Of a stretch of 36,346 nt of DNA, positions 7,174-14,638 are shown in pieces. Position 1 is the first letter of the stretch; each line of letters starts with the position of its first letter. Below the pieces are notes generated by a model, which was not told the DNA's origin, did no database searches, and saw only the letters and a program-made list of their open reading frames with translations. Location: NCBI GenBank assembly GCA_964370305.1, contig CAYJIU010000012.1, positions 1-36,346 on the forward strand, written 5' to 3'. A program made the translations under genes and the position numbers. Origin of the DNA: CAYJAD01 sp964370305 (GTDB taxonomy: Bacteria > Desulfobacterota > Desulfovibrionia > Desulfovibrionales > Desulfovibrionaceae).

Positions 7174-8295
7174 TTAACTTTGCCCTTTTGCATCTTCAAG
7201 ACTTTGTTGTTTTTTGCGCTCTGCCAAATCCTTCAAGTTTTCTTTCAACTGATTTTCCATACTAGCTAGCTCTTTTTCTACCTCAAGACGCTTTTGGCGT
7301 CCTTCTTGCGATATACGTAATGTTTCGTCAATAGTAGAAATAAGTTTAGAGTGTACTTCACGTAAAGTATCAATATCAACAATGGATCTTTCCACTTCAC
7401 GCGTTGTTTCTATGGCAGCTTGTTCTAACATTTCAGCATTTTTGCGCAAAAGTTCGTTGGTCGTATCGGACACATTTTTTTGTAAAGTGGCAGCATTTTT
7501 TTGCCCGTGTAAGCTAAGGGCCAGCACCATTTGATTTTTCCAAATGGGTATGGTTGTCAAAATGCTAGTTTGTATTTTTTGGGCCAAGGCTCGATTATTG
7601 GATTGAATAAGCCTAATTTGCGGGGCTGTTTGTATGGTGATGGTGCGCGATATTTCTAAATCGTGCAAGCGACGCTCAAAGCGATTAATTTGATCAGCAA
7701 AATCACGCACTTTTTGTGCATCAAGAGCATTGTCAGATTGCTCTGACTCAGCTTGGAGTTTAGGCAAATCTATATTTCTTGCCTCTTCAAGTTTTTGCCT
7801 GCCGGCTTCAAGATACAGTGAAAGCTCATGATGGAAGTCTTCGTTATGCTTATACAATTGCTCCAAAATTTCCACATCCTTCAAAAGCCCAACCATGGAT
7901 GCATCCAGTTGGTCACTAATCACTTCCACTTGCTCAGCCAATGTCTGAAACTGCGCAACGGTTTTTTCAACCCTATTAAAGAGCGAACCAATAAGAGGTA
8001 ATTTTTCTAAAAATCCTTGTTCACCACGCATTTGTGAGACATCAACATCCTTTACGCGTAGCATAAGATTAGTCAATGATTGACCAATTTCGCCAGAATC
8101 CTTAGCTCTCACCCTTGCCAGTAAGTCATCAGAAAAGCGTGAAATATCCTGCATGGTCTTTGTGCCATAGGTCACATCAAGGGATGGATCAGATAAGTTA
8201 ATATTTTTAACTATTTCTTCAACATTGCGTGCTCCGTTGAGTGATAAATCATTATCCGTAGCAGCCACTGCGGTTGTATTTTTTTCTTCATTCAT
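7174..8295 (-). CDS. telA: TelA/YaaN family toxic-anion (tellurite) resistance protein
   Basis: The 373-residue, mostly helical cytosolic protein matches the TelA family along its length. It has an acidic N-terminus, the FLEKLPLIGSLFNRVEKTVAQFQTL segment, the conserved middle (HELSLYLEAGRQKLEEAR, then IQTAPQIRLIQSNN and the IPIWKNQMVLAL motif), and a long charged coiled-coil tail. Family members are linked to tellurite and other envelope stresses, but the mechanism is unknown. A GAGAGG box lies about 9 nt before the ATG. It is the first gene of a two-gene operon with xpaC and is divergent from the potassium channel gene, with 61 bp between them. Confidence 0.9.
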   Translation of the reverse strand: MNEEKNTTAVAATDNDLSLNGARNVEEIVKNINLSDPSLDVTYGTKTMQDISRFSDDLLARVRAKDSGEIGQSLTNLMLRVKDVDVSQMRGEQGFLEKLPLIGSLFNRVEKTVAQFQTLAEQVEVISDQLDASMVGLLKDVEILEQLYKHNEDFHHELSLYLEAGRQKLEEARNIDLPKLQAESEQSDNALDAQKVRDFADQINRFERRLHDLEISRTITIQTAPQIRLIQSNNRALAQKIQTSILTTIPIWKNQMVLALSLHGQKNAATLQKNVSDTTNELLRKNAEMLEQAAIETTREVERSIVDIDTLREVHSKLISTIDETLRISQEGRQKRLEVEKELASMENQLKENLKDLAERKKQQSLEDAKGQS

Positions 8296-8356
8296 AGTAG
8301 TTACCTCTCATTTACATATATATCATATAAGAAAGAAGTCAATTAGTTAGCACACA

Positions 8357-10150
8357 GTGAAAAATTTATTGCCCTGTCAGCATTTTGTAAGTAATAATGC
8401 ACGCATGAAGTTTTTATCAGCACAACTTAGTATATTTATGCAACAGCGCGGCGCCAAGCGCAATATAGCATTTTTATTACGTTTTATATTATTGCTTATT
8501 TTACTCATCGCAGCATATAGCATTATATTCCACTATATAATGCAGTTCGAGGGGCGCGCTTACTCTTGGGTTACAGGCGTTTACTGGACGCTTACGGTAA
8601 TGTCTACCTTAGGCTTTGGCGACATTACTTTCACATCAGACATGGGGCGCATTTTTTCTATTATTGTAATGATTTCTGGAGTTATTCTGCTCTTAGTCAT
8701 GCTGCCCTTTACCTTTATTCAATTTTTTTATGCCCCTTGGCTTGAGGCTCAAAGGAAGCAAAGCACCCCCCGCGATATCCCCGCAAACACTAAAGATCAC
8801 TTAATATTTGTGGGCATAAGCCCGCTAACACTCAATACAGTAGACGCGCTAGAACGTTATGGCACAAAGTGTGTGCTGCTAAGTAATGAACCGCAAATGA
8901 CGCTGGATTTAATTGATCAAGGCTATAACGCCATTGTGGGTGATCACGATGAAGGTAGCGTTTATAAAAACTTGCATATCGAAAATGCAGCCATGCTCAT
9001 AGCCCTTGATAATGATATGCGTAACACCAACATTACCTTTACTGCGCGCGATGTAAATACAAAAGTGCCCATTATATCTAGCGTACAAAGCGACGATGCT
9101 ATAGATATTTTAAGCCTAGCTGGTGCCACTCATGTGATTCAATTTCATAAATTACTTGGTTTTGCCCTTGCAAGGCGGATTATTAATGAACAAGCTCCTT
9201 CAAGTATTATCAATCAATATGGGGATCTTATCATAGCCGAAGCTCCGGCTATGCGTACATTTCTTGTGGGTAAAAGCTTATTGCAAAGCGAGTTGCGTAA
9301 TAAAACTGGTGTTAATGTTGTGGGGGTGTGGGAGCGTGGTAAGTTTATTTTTCCTCAACCCACAACCATTTTTACCGATGCTTCAGTTTTGGTTATGTCT
9401 GGTACTCAAGAACAAATCAAAGCCATTGACAAGCTACTTGGAGAACGCGTGCATAGCGGGCAAAATGGCCCTGTGCTCATCTTAGGCGGCGGGCGTGTGG
9501 GTATGGCAGCGGCTCAGCATTTAGATGGCATTGGTCGTGAATACCGTATCGTTGATAAAAACCAACGCTTACGTCACAATTTACTCACAGAAAAAATTAT
9601 TGTGGGCGACGCCGCAGATATTGATGTTTTAGAAGAAGCTGGCATACGCACAAGCCCCTCAGTACTCATAACTACCCATGACGACGATACAAATATTTAT
9701 TTAACCTTATATTGTCGGCGGTTACGACCAGATATTCAAATCATTAGCCGTGCCACACTTGACCGCAACGTAGGTATTTTGCATGCAGCAGGTGCAGACT
9801 TAGTGCTTTCTCTTGCATCCATGATGACAAGCAGTATCATCAACCTACTTGCCCCCGGTAAAGTTTTTATGCTTAACGAAGGCTTAAAAATATTCCGCAG
9901 TGCAGTTGGCAAAAAGCTACACGGCAAACAGCTTATGAGTAGTGGTATTCGCGGCCTTACCTATTGTAGTGTGGCAGCTTTACGCGATATTAATGGCACC
10001 ATGCACATAAACCCAAGCCCTGAGCATATCTTGTCAGAAGGTGAAGAAATGTACCTAATTGGAGATTCTCAATCAGAGCAAAGCTTCTATGAGCAATTTG
10101 CCGATGATGATGGACTCATTCAAGAATTTATAAATACCGATAAAATATAA
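8357..10150 (+). CDS. Two-TM potassium channel with tandem RCK (TrkA-N/TrkA-C) domains
   Basis: The 597-residue protein has TM1 at about 37-62, a pore helix with selectivity filter TLGFGD (84-89), and TM2 at about 97-125. Two cytosolic RCK modules follow: TrkA-N 147-285 with a TrkA-C part to about 358, then TrkA-N 371-500 with TrkA-C to about 575. The second nucleotide-binding site is intact (GGGRVG, 377-382, with acidic residue VD at 399-400). The first reads FVGISPLT and lacks the Gly-x-Gly-x-x-Gly pattern. It is probably a ligand-gated inner-membrane K+ channel. The start is unsure: GTG at 8357 has no clear ribosome-binding site, and ATG at 8405 (MKFLSAQL) is a fair alternative. The next gene follows after 9 nt. 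Confidence 0.88.
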   Translation: MKNLLPCQHFVSNNARMKFLSAQLSIFMQQRGAKRNIAFLLRFILLLILLIAAYSIIFHYIMQFEGRAYSWVTGVYWTLTVMSTLGFGDITFTSDMGRIFSIIVMISGVILLLVMLPFTFIQFFYAPWLEAQRKQSTPRDIPANTKDHLIFVGISPLTLNTVDALERYGTKCVLLSNEPQMTLDLIDQGYNAIVGDHDEGSVYKNLHIENAAMLIALDNDMRNTNITFTARDVNTKVPIISSVQSDDAIDILSLAGATHVIQFHKLLGFALARRIINEQAPSSIINQYGDLIIAEAPAMRTFLVGKSLLQSELRNKTGVNVVGVWERGKFIFPQPTTIFTDASVLVMSGTQEQIKAIDKLLGERVHSGQNGPVLILGGGRVGMAAAQHLDGIGREYRIVDKNQRLRHNLLTEKIIVGDAADIDVLEEAGIRTSPSVLITTHDDDTNIYLTLYCRRLRPDIQIISRATLDRNVGILHAAGADLVLSLASMMTSSIINLLAPGKVFMLNEGLKIFRSAVGKKLHGKQLMSSGIRGLTYCSVAALRDINGTMHINPSPEHILSEGEEMYLIGDSQSEQSFYEQFADDDGLIQEFINTDKI

Positions 10151-10159
10151 AGGATTACC

Positions 10160-11239
10160 ATGTCACTTACCCTAGAAATGCCCCAAGGCAAAGCGCCTAA
10201 AAGTAAAAGTAAATTACGTTTAATTATTGTACTTATATTAATTATTTGCCTTGGAGGTACTTTTGCATGGATTTATAGTGGACGTATTATTAGCCCTGAC
10301 GCAGAGCTAACTGCTGGGTTTGTATCAGTTATTGCTCCCATGAGTAGTACGTTGGCTGAAATTTTAGTTGAGCCTAATGCCCGGGTGCAGGCTGGTCAAC
10401 TGCTAGCAAAGCTTGATGGTGGTGACTATTTGCAACAAATGGCTGCGGCCCAAGCTCTTGTGCAAGGTGCTCTTAGCACGACAGAATCAAACGCCGAACG
10501 GGTGGCTGCGGCACAAAAAGCGGCCGAAGAAATGGTAGAGCGCATTGCCCTTGCGCGGCATGAGGAAAACACACGTAAAATCTTGGTTGAAAAACGCTCC
10601 ATCGAACATGCACAAGCCCAATTAAATATGCGCAATGTTGATACACAAGGTGGCACTGAGGCGCAAAAAGCAACGGCTCGTAAAGCTGAACTTACAGCTC
10701 AGCAAAATTTACAAAATGCTAAAGCCGCTTTTGAGCATGCCAGCACAAGCCGTAGTGCCATTGAGACTGAACTGCATAAAATCCGCAATAGCCAAGGGCA
10801 TATGTCCAAGCAAAACGCTATCAACGCACCACTTATAAACCCCACACTCATCCACGCATCAACTAATGGATATCTTACTAATAACATTCCACTTGTTGGG
10901 CAAATTGTCACCATGAACGAGTCTGTTTTTCAGATAATTCCTGAAGTTGGAGCAAAGCTCAATGCTGTTGCAAAATTGCCCATGGAAGCTAAAAACATAG
11001 CCCCAAATACTTTGTGCTTTATCGTGCCAGACCATGGTTGGAATATATTTGCCGGTAAGGTTAGCTCCATTAACCTTGATACAAGCACAGCGGACATTAG
11101 CCTTAACCTTGAAAATATAAACGATGCCAATGAATATGCCGTCAACAACAAGGCCAAAGCCATTTTTTGGGCGCATCCACTAGCTGAACTAGCCATAGCA
11201 CAACCCCTATTTATGGTGCTTAGCTATTTACCTTTATAA
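10160..11239 (+). CDS. HlyD/EmrA-type membrane fusion (periplasmic adaptor) protein
   Basis: The 359-residue protein has a short cytosolic tail, one membrane span at about 21-41, a first half-lipoyl part (VIAPMSSTLAEILVEPNARVQAGQLLAKLD), a long Ala/Gln/Glu-rich helical hairpin (about 90-220), and a second lipoyl half (ASTNGYLTNNIPLVGQIV) followed by a beta-barrel-like end. Such adaptors link an inner-membrane transporter to an outer-membrane channel. An AAAGGA box stands 5 nt before the ATG. It is 9 nt after the channel gene, so the two are probably co-transcribed. No transporter or TolC partner lies within the window, and the downstream side meets an assembly gap. Confidence 0.85.
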   Translation: MSLTLEMPQGKAPKSKSKLRLIIVLILIICLGGTFAWIYSGRIISPDAELTAGFVSVIAPMSSTLAEILVEPNARVQAGQLLAKLDGGDYLQQMAAAQALVQGALSTTESNAERVAAAQKAAEEMVERIALARHEENTRKILVEKRSIEHAQAQLNMRNVDTQGGTEAQKATARKAELTAQQNLQNAKAAFEHASTSRSAIETELHKIRNSQGHMSKQNAINAPLINPTLIHASTNGYLTNNIPLVGQIVTMNESVFQIIPEVGAKLNAVAKLPMEAKNIAPNTLCFIVPDHGWNIFAGKVSSINLDTSTADISLNLENINDANEYAVNNKAKAIFWAHPLAELAIAQPLFMVLSYLPL

Positions 11240-11432
11240 GACCGCTAGTAGCTCATTATGCGGGCAAACCTCATATTGAAAAGTATAATTGAAAACATGA
11301 CTCAAAAATCATTTTTCAAATTTTAATGCTTTGAATTCTCAATATTGTGATTAAACTTCAATCTCTTTGTTGCAGCAAAGACTATCTTTCACCGCTAATA
11401 TTTTGTTGCTATTAAAGTTTTTTGGAAGGGGG

Positions 11433-11486
11433 GTTTGGGGGGAGAACCTTTTGTCCACAAAAGGTTTCCACCCAAAAAAACTTTTT
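11433..11486 (+). terminator. Large hairpin after the HlyD gene, likely terminator
   Basis: The perfect stem AACCTTTTG (11445-11453) and CAAAAGGTT (11458-11466) is extended outward by GGA/TCC and TTTGGG/CCCAAA, giving about 20 pairs with small bulges. It is followed by a short T run (CTTTTT, 11481-11486). Its position after the plus-strand operon suits an intrinsic terminator, although the T run begins some bases after the extended stem. Confidence 0.55.
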
Positions 11487-11539
11487 CAGCACTTAAGCCA
11501 AAAAAGGTTGTGCATCTCATGGATGCACAACCCATTTTT
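11487..11539. repeat. 53-bp bidirectional terminator repeat, copy 1
   Basis: The unit starts CAGCACTTAAGCC, then an A tract, an 11-bp perfect stem GGTTGTGCATC/GATGCACAACC (11506-11516 and 11522-11532) with loop TCATG, then CATTTTT. A tract before and T tract after make it a terminator on both strands. This copy stops exactly at the assembly gap. Confidence 0.85.
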
Positions 11540-11639
11540 NNNNNNNNNNNNNNNNNNNNNNNNNNNNNNNNNNNNNNNNNNNNNNNNNNNNNNNNNNNNN
11601 NNNNNNNNNNNNNNNNNNNNNNNNNNNNNNNNNNNNNNN
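11540..11639. other. Assembly gap of 100 Ns
   Basis: Exactly 100 Ns suggests a scaffold gap of arbitrary size. Both flanks carry the same 53-bp terminator repeat, so the assembly probably broke within a tandem repeat. The true length and content are unknown. Confidence 0.98.
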
Positions 11640-11694
11640 AGCAGCACTTAAGCCAAAAAAGGTTGTGCATCTCATGGATGCACAACCCATTTTT
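11640..11694. repeat. 53-bp bidirectional terminator repeat, copy 2
   Basis: This matches copy 1, with stem at 11661-11671 and 11677-11687 and T tract at 11690-11694. It begins AGCAGCAC right at the end of the gap, as copy 3 does after the structured repeat, which implies that another structured repeat lies inside the gap. Confidence 0.85.
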
Positions 11695-11708
11695 ATCATA
11701 TATATAAC

Positions 11709-11843
11709 AAAACCACTTCGTGGTGTTTGCGCCGCCAGCGCAAGCGTAGCTTGCGGGCAGCAATACACGAAAATCATTCATTTAACGGCGCAAATAAATT
11801 GCGCCTGTTCTTGATTTTCGGCTCGTGCTGACTTTAGCAGCAC
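11709..11843. repeat. Diverged copy of the hairpin-rich structured repeat (inverted relative to 2630-2960)
   Basis: Compared with the reverse complement of the 2630-2797 unit, this segment aligns along nearly its whole length. Shared single-stranded blocks include GCCGCCA, GGGCAG, CACGAAAATCA, TTAACGGCG and TCTTGATTT. The hairpins are kept although their sequences differ: CGCAAGC/GCTTGCG (11739-11755), GGCGCAA/TTGCGCC (11787-11805), GTGCTG/CAGCAC (11825-11843) and ACCAC/GTGGT (11712-11724). It runs straight into terminator copy 3. Confidence 0.85.
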
Positions 11844-11890
11844 TTAAGCCAAAAAAGGTTGTGCATCTCATGGATGCACAACCCATTTTT
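11836..11890. terminator. 53-bp bidirectional terminator repeat, copy 3; terminates the ftsZ side
   Basis: Stem at 11857-11867 and 11873-11883, with A tract 11851-11856 on the left and T tract 11886-11890 on the right. Read on the minus strand, the stem is followed by six Ts, a textbook intrinsic terminator for the dcw transcript about 140-170 nt after the ftsZ stop. It works equally for transcription from the plus side. Confidence 0.85.
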
Positions 11891-12024
11891 GTCTTCAGAA
11901 TGGAGAGGTTGTATTCTGAAGAGTTAAGGGGGAAGGAGTAAAAATATAGAACCGATGCACGTTATATTACGCGCAACACAAAGCCTTAACAACATTACCC
12001 AAAATATGACTTTGGATAATTATT

Positions 12025-13344
12025 TTAATCTGCCTGCCTCCGAATGAAGGCTGGCATTTCAAAATCATTTTCATCAAGCACAAATTCCTCAGCACCAGGT
12101 GCATAGCTACTGCGCTGTACCATGCCAAGTGCTTCACGCTTACGCACAAAGGGTGGTAAATCGCTCTTACTATCATACCAGCTTTCCACTTGACCGCTAC
12201 GATTGTCGTGTAAAAGAGGGTCATGCATAGGTGCTTGTTCTCTATCCATCATCGATGTAGCCACAGCGGTGGGCTGTGCTTGACGGCGCAAACCTTGAGT
12301 TGGAGATACGGCCGTAGGAGCTGGCTGGTGAAAATTTGTCACCGTTGCAGCATTACTTACCGGCTGAGCTTGCATGCGATCTTGCCCATCAATACCAGTT
12401 GCAATAACAGTAATGCGCAAATCATCGCCCACATTATCATCATAAACCACACCAAAGATGATGTTTGCATCTGGGTGAGCTGCTTCGCTTATAATATCGC
12501 CAATTTCGCCAACTTCTTCACCTGAAATATCTTCTGATGCTGTAATATTATATAAAACTGCCTTGGCACCTTCTAAGGAAACATCTTCCAATAATGGGCT
12601 CATAATGGCGCGCTGTGCAGCCTCACGAGCGCGGTTTTCACCGCTTGCAATGCCTGTTCCCATAAGAGCAAGGCCAGACTCAAGCATAACAGTTCTAACG
12701 TCTGCAAAGTCTACGTTGATCATGCCATCTTCCATAATAACATCGGAAATACCTTTAACAGCATAATATAAAACATCATTTGCCTTTTTTAGCATCTCCT
12801 TAAACGGTGCCTTTTTGGGAGCAAAAGCAAGCAAGCGATCATTGGGGATGGTAATTAAACAATCCACATGCTGTCGAAATTCTTGCAAGCCAGCCTCAGC
12901 AGCAGCACGGCGTTTAGAACCTTCAAAACTAAATGGTTTTGTAACAACACCCACGGTTAAAGCACCAAGCTCCTTAGCAGCCTGAGCAATAATTGGAGCA
13001 GCGCCAGTACCAGTACCACCGCCCATGCCGGCTGTAACAAATACCATATCAGTACCTTCTAAGGCATCACGAATGGCAGATACACTTTCTAAAGCTGCAT
13101 CCTTGCCCACTTGCGGATTAGCACCGGCCCCAAGACCACGAGTAAGTTGCTCACCCAATTGGATTTTATTTTGTACAGGACTTCTATTAAGAGCCTGCAT
13201 ATCGGTATTTGCGCACACAAAGGTTACACCCTTAAGGCCAGATGCAATCATATACTCAACTGCATTGCCGCCGCCGCCACCAACACCAATAACTTTTATC
13301 TTAGCACTACTTGTTAAAGATTGTTCAAAATCAAAAAGTTCCAT
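12025..13344 (-). CDS. ftsZ: Cell division protein FtsZ
   Basis: This is the tubulin-like GTPase that forms the Z-ring. It is 439 residues long. The GTPase core has the glycine-rich VGGGGGNAV loop near 21-29, the tubulin signature GGGTGTG (108-114), and the T7 loop NVDFADVR (210-217) with its catalytic acidic residues. A variable, Gln/Pro-rich linker (about 320-425) leads to the conserved C-terminal peptide EMPAFIRRQAD, the FtsA-binding tail. A GAGGAGAGG ribosome-binding site precedes the ATG. It is the last gene of the dcw cluster, 30 nt after ftsA, and is followed by a strong bidirectional terminator. Confidence 0.98.
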   Translation of the reverse strand: MELFDFEQSLTSSAKIKVIGVGGGGGNAVEYMIASGLKGVTFVCANTDMQALNRSPVQNKIQLGEQLTRGLGAGANPQVGKDAALESVSAIRDALEGTDMVFVTAGMGGGTGTGAAPIIAQAAKELGALTVGVVTKPFSFEGSKRRAAAEAGLQEFRQHVDCLITIPNDRLLAFAPKKAPFKEMLKKANDVLYYAVKGISDVIMEDGMINVDFADVRTVMLESGLALMGTGIASGENRAREAAQRAIMSPLLEDVSLEGAKAVLYNITASEDISGEEVGEIGDIISEAAHPDANIIFGVVYDDNVGDDLRITVIATGIDGQDRMQAQPVSNAATVTNFHQPAPTAVSPTQGLRRQAQPTAVATSMMDREQAPMHDPLLHDNRSGQVESWYDSKSDLPPFVRKREALGMVQRSSYAPGAEEFVLDENDFEMPAFIRRQAD

Positions 13345-13374
13345 AGCTACCTCTCCTCTAGCTAAATGTTCGAT

Positions 13375-14607
13375 TTAAGAAATATCCTTAAACCACTTTT
13401 TCATGCGTGCAAGCACGCTGTTAAACATATTTGTTTCATGGCTGGTAAATGTTTTTTGCCCTGCATTTTCCTTTTCAGCACCATAGCGCAATAAACCCAC
13501 AGCCGTGGCAAATTTTGGACTATTTACTACATCTTTTAGACCGCCCACATGACGAGGATAGCCAATACGAGTAGGTAAATTAAAAATTTGTTCTCCAAGC
13601 TCTTGACATCCTTCAATAAGAGCCGTTCCACCTGTAAGAACAACACCCGCACCAATCATATTTTTAAATCCTGAACGAATGAGGGTTTGATCTACAAGAT
13701 ATAGAATTTCTTCCATACGCGGTTCACAAATTTCAGCCAAAACATGCCTTGATAATCTTCTGGCATCCCTTCCACCAACACTGGGTACTTCTATAAATTC
13801 ATCCTGTCGTACCATCTGTGTAAGTGCGCATCCATATTTAATTTTTATCTTTTCTGCGGCGGCCATGGGGGTGCGTAAGCCAAAGGCAATATCATTAGTT
13901 AAATTTTGACCACCAAGAGCAAGCACAGCCGTATGCTTTATGGCATCATTGGCAAAAATAGCAATATCCGTTGTGCCACCACCAAGATCCACCAAGGCAA
14001 CGCCAATTTCTCTTTCTTCTTCCGTAAGCACAGCCTTAGCAGATGCTAGTGATTCAAGTGCAATATCAGCCACTTCAAGACTACTGCGATGGCAAGAACG
14101 TACAATATTTTGAGCCGATGACACAGCACCAGTGACAATATGAACCTTAACCTCAAGCCGTACTCCGGCCATGCCAAGTGGATCAGCAATACCGCGTTGA
14201 TCATCCACCACATACTCTTGAGGTAAAATGTGTATTACCTCACGATCTGCCGGAATAGCCACTGCACGAGCTGCATCCAAAGCCCGCTCAATGTCACGCT
14301 GGGCAACTTCACCACCCTTTACCGCAATCACACCATGACTGTTAATTCCCATAATATGGCTGCCAGCAATGCCCACATATACCGCATGTATCTCACAGCC
14401 GGCCATGAGTTCTGCTTCATCAAGAGCCTTGCGCACCGATTGCACAGTCTGCTCTATGTTAACCACAACTCCTTTCCGCAGTCCTGTTGAAACACTTGTG
14501 CCAATACCTACGATATCAATAATGCCATCTTCAGTGAGCTCACCAACAACAGCACAAATTTTTGTTGTGCCTATATCTAAACCTACTATCAGTTCGGATT
14601 TACTCAT
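13375..14607 (-). CDS. ftsA: Cell division protein FtsA
   Basis: This actin-like ATPase tethers FtsZ to the membrane. The chosen ATG at 14607 (MSKSELIVGLDIGTTK) has AGGAG 5 nt upstream and gives 410 residues; a longer frame begins at 14637 but adds a non-conserved MWCKSSLGVV. The actin-fold phosphate loops DIGTTK and DLGGGTTDIAI are present, with adenosine-site GGTALIEG further on. The C-terminus FNSVLARMKKWFKDIS is an amphipathic helix of the kind that anchors FtsA to the inner membrane. It sits between ftsQ (31 nt) and ftsZ (30 nt). Confidence 0.96.
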   Translation of the reverse strand: MSKSELIVGLDIGTTKICAVVGELTEDGIIDIVGIGTSVSTGLRKGVVVNIEQTVQSVRKALDEAELMAGCEIHAVYVGIAGSHIMGINSHGVIAVKGGEVAQRDIERALDAARAVAIPADREVIHILPQEYVVDDQRGIADPLGMAGVRLEVKVHIVTGAVSSAQNIVRSCHRSSLEVADIALESLASAKAVLTEEEREIGVALVDLGGGTTDIAIFANDAIKHTAVLALGGQNLTNDIAFGLRTPMAAAEKIKIKYGCALTQMVRQDEFIEVPSVGGRDARRLSRHVLAEICEPRMEEILYLVDQTLIRSGFKNMIGAGVVLTGGTALIEGCQELGEQIFNLPTRIGYPRHVGGLKDVVNSPKFATAVGLLRYGAEKENAGQKTFTSHETNMFNSVLARMKKWFKDIS

Positions 14608-14638
14608 AACTACTCCTAAAGACGATTTACACCACAAA

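Larger units (their letters stand above)
11240..12024. other. Convergent intergenic region with repeats and assembly gap
   Basis: This lies between the HlyD gene (plus) and ftsZ (minus). In order it holds AT-rich sequence without genes to about 11430, a large hairpin, terminator repeat copy 1, a run of 100 Ns, terminator copy 2, the diverged structured repeat, terminator copy 3, and a 9-bp hairpin CTTCAGAAT/ATTCTGAAG (11893-11921). Reading frames seen across the Ns are artefacts. The last 100 bases before ftsZ show nothing recognisable. Confidence 0.8.

Noticed and set aside
11367..11781. Open reading frames on both strands crossing the N run
   Set aside because: They are translations through 100 Ns and palindromic terminator repeats; the matching peptides on opposite strands come from the inverted repeat.
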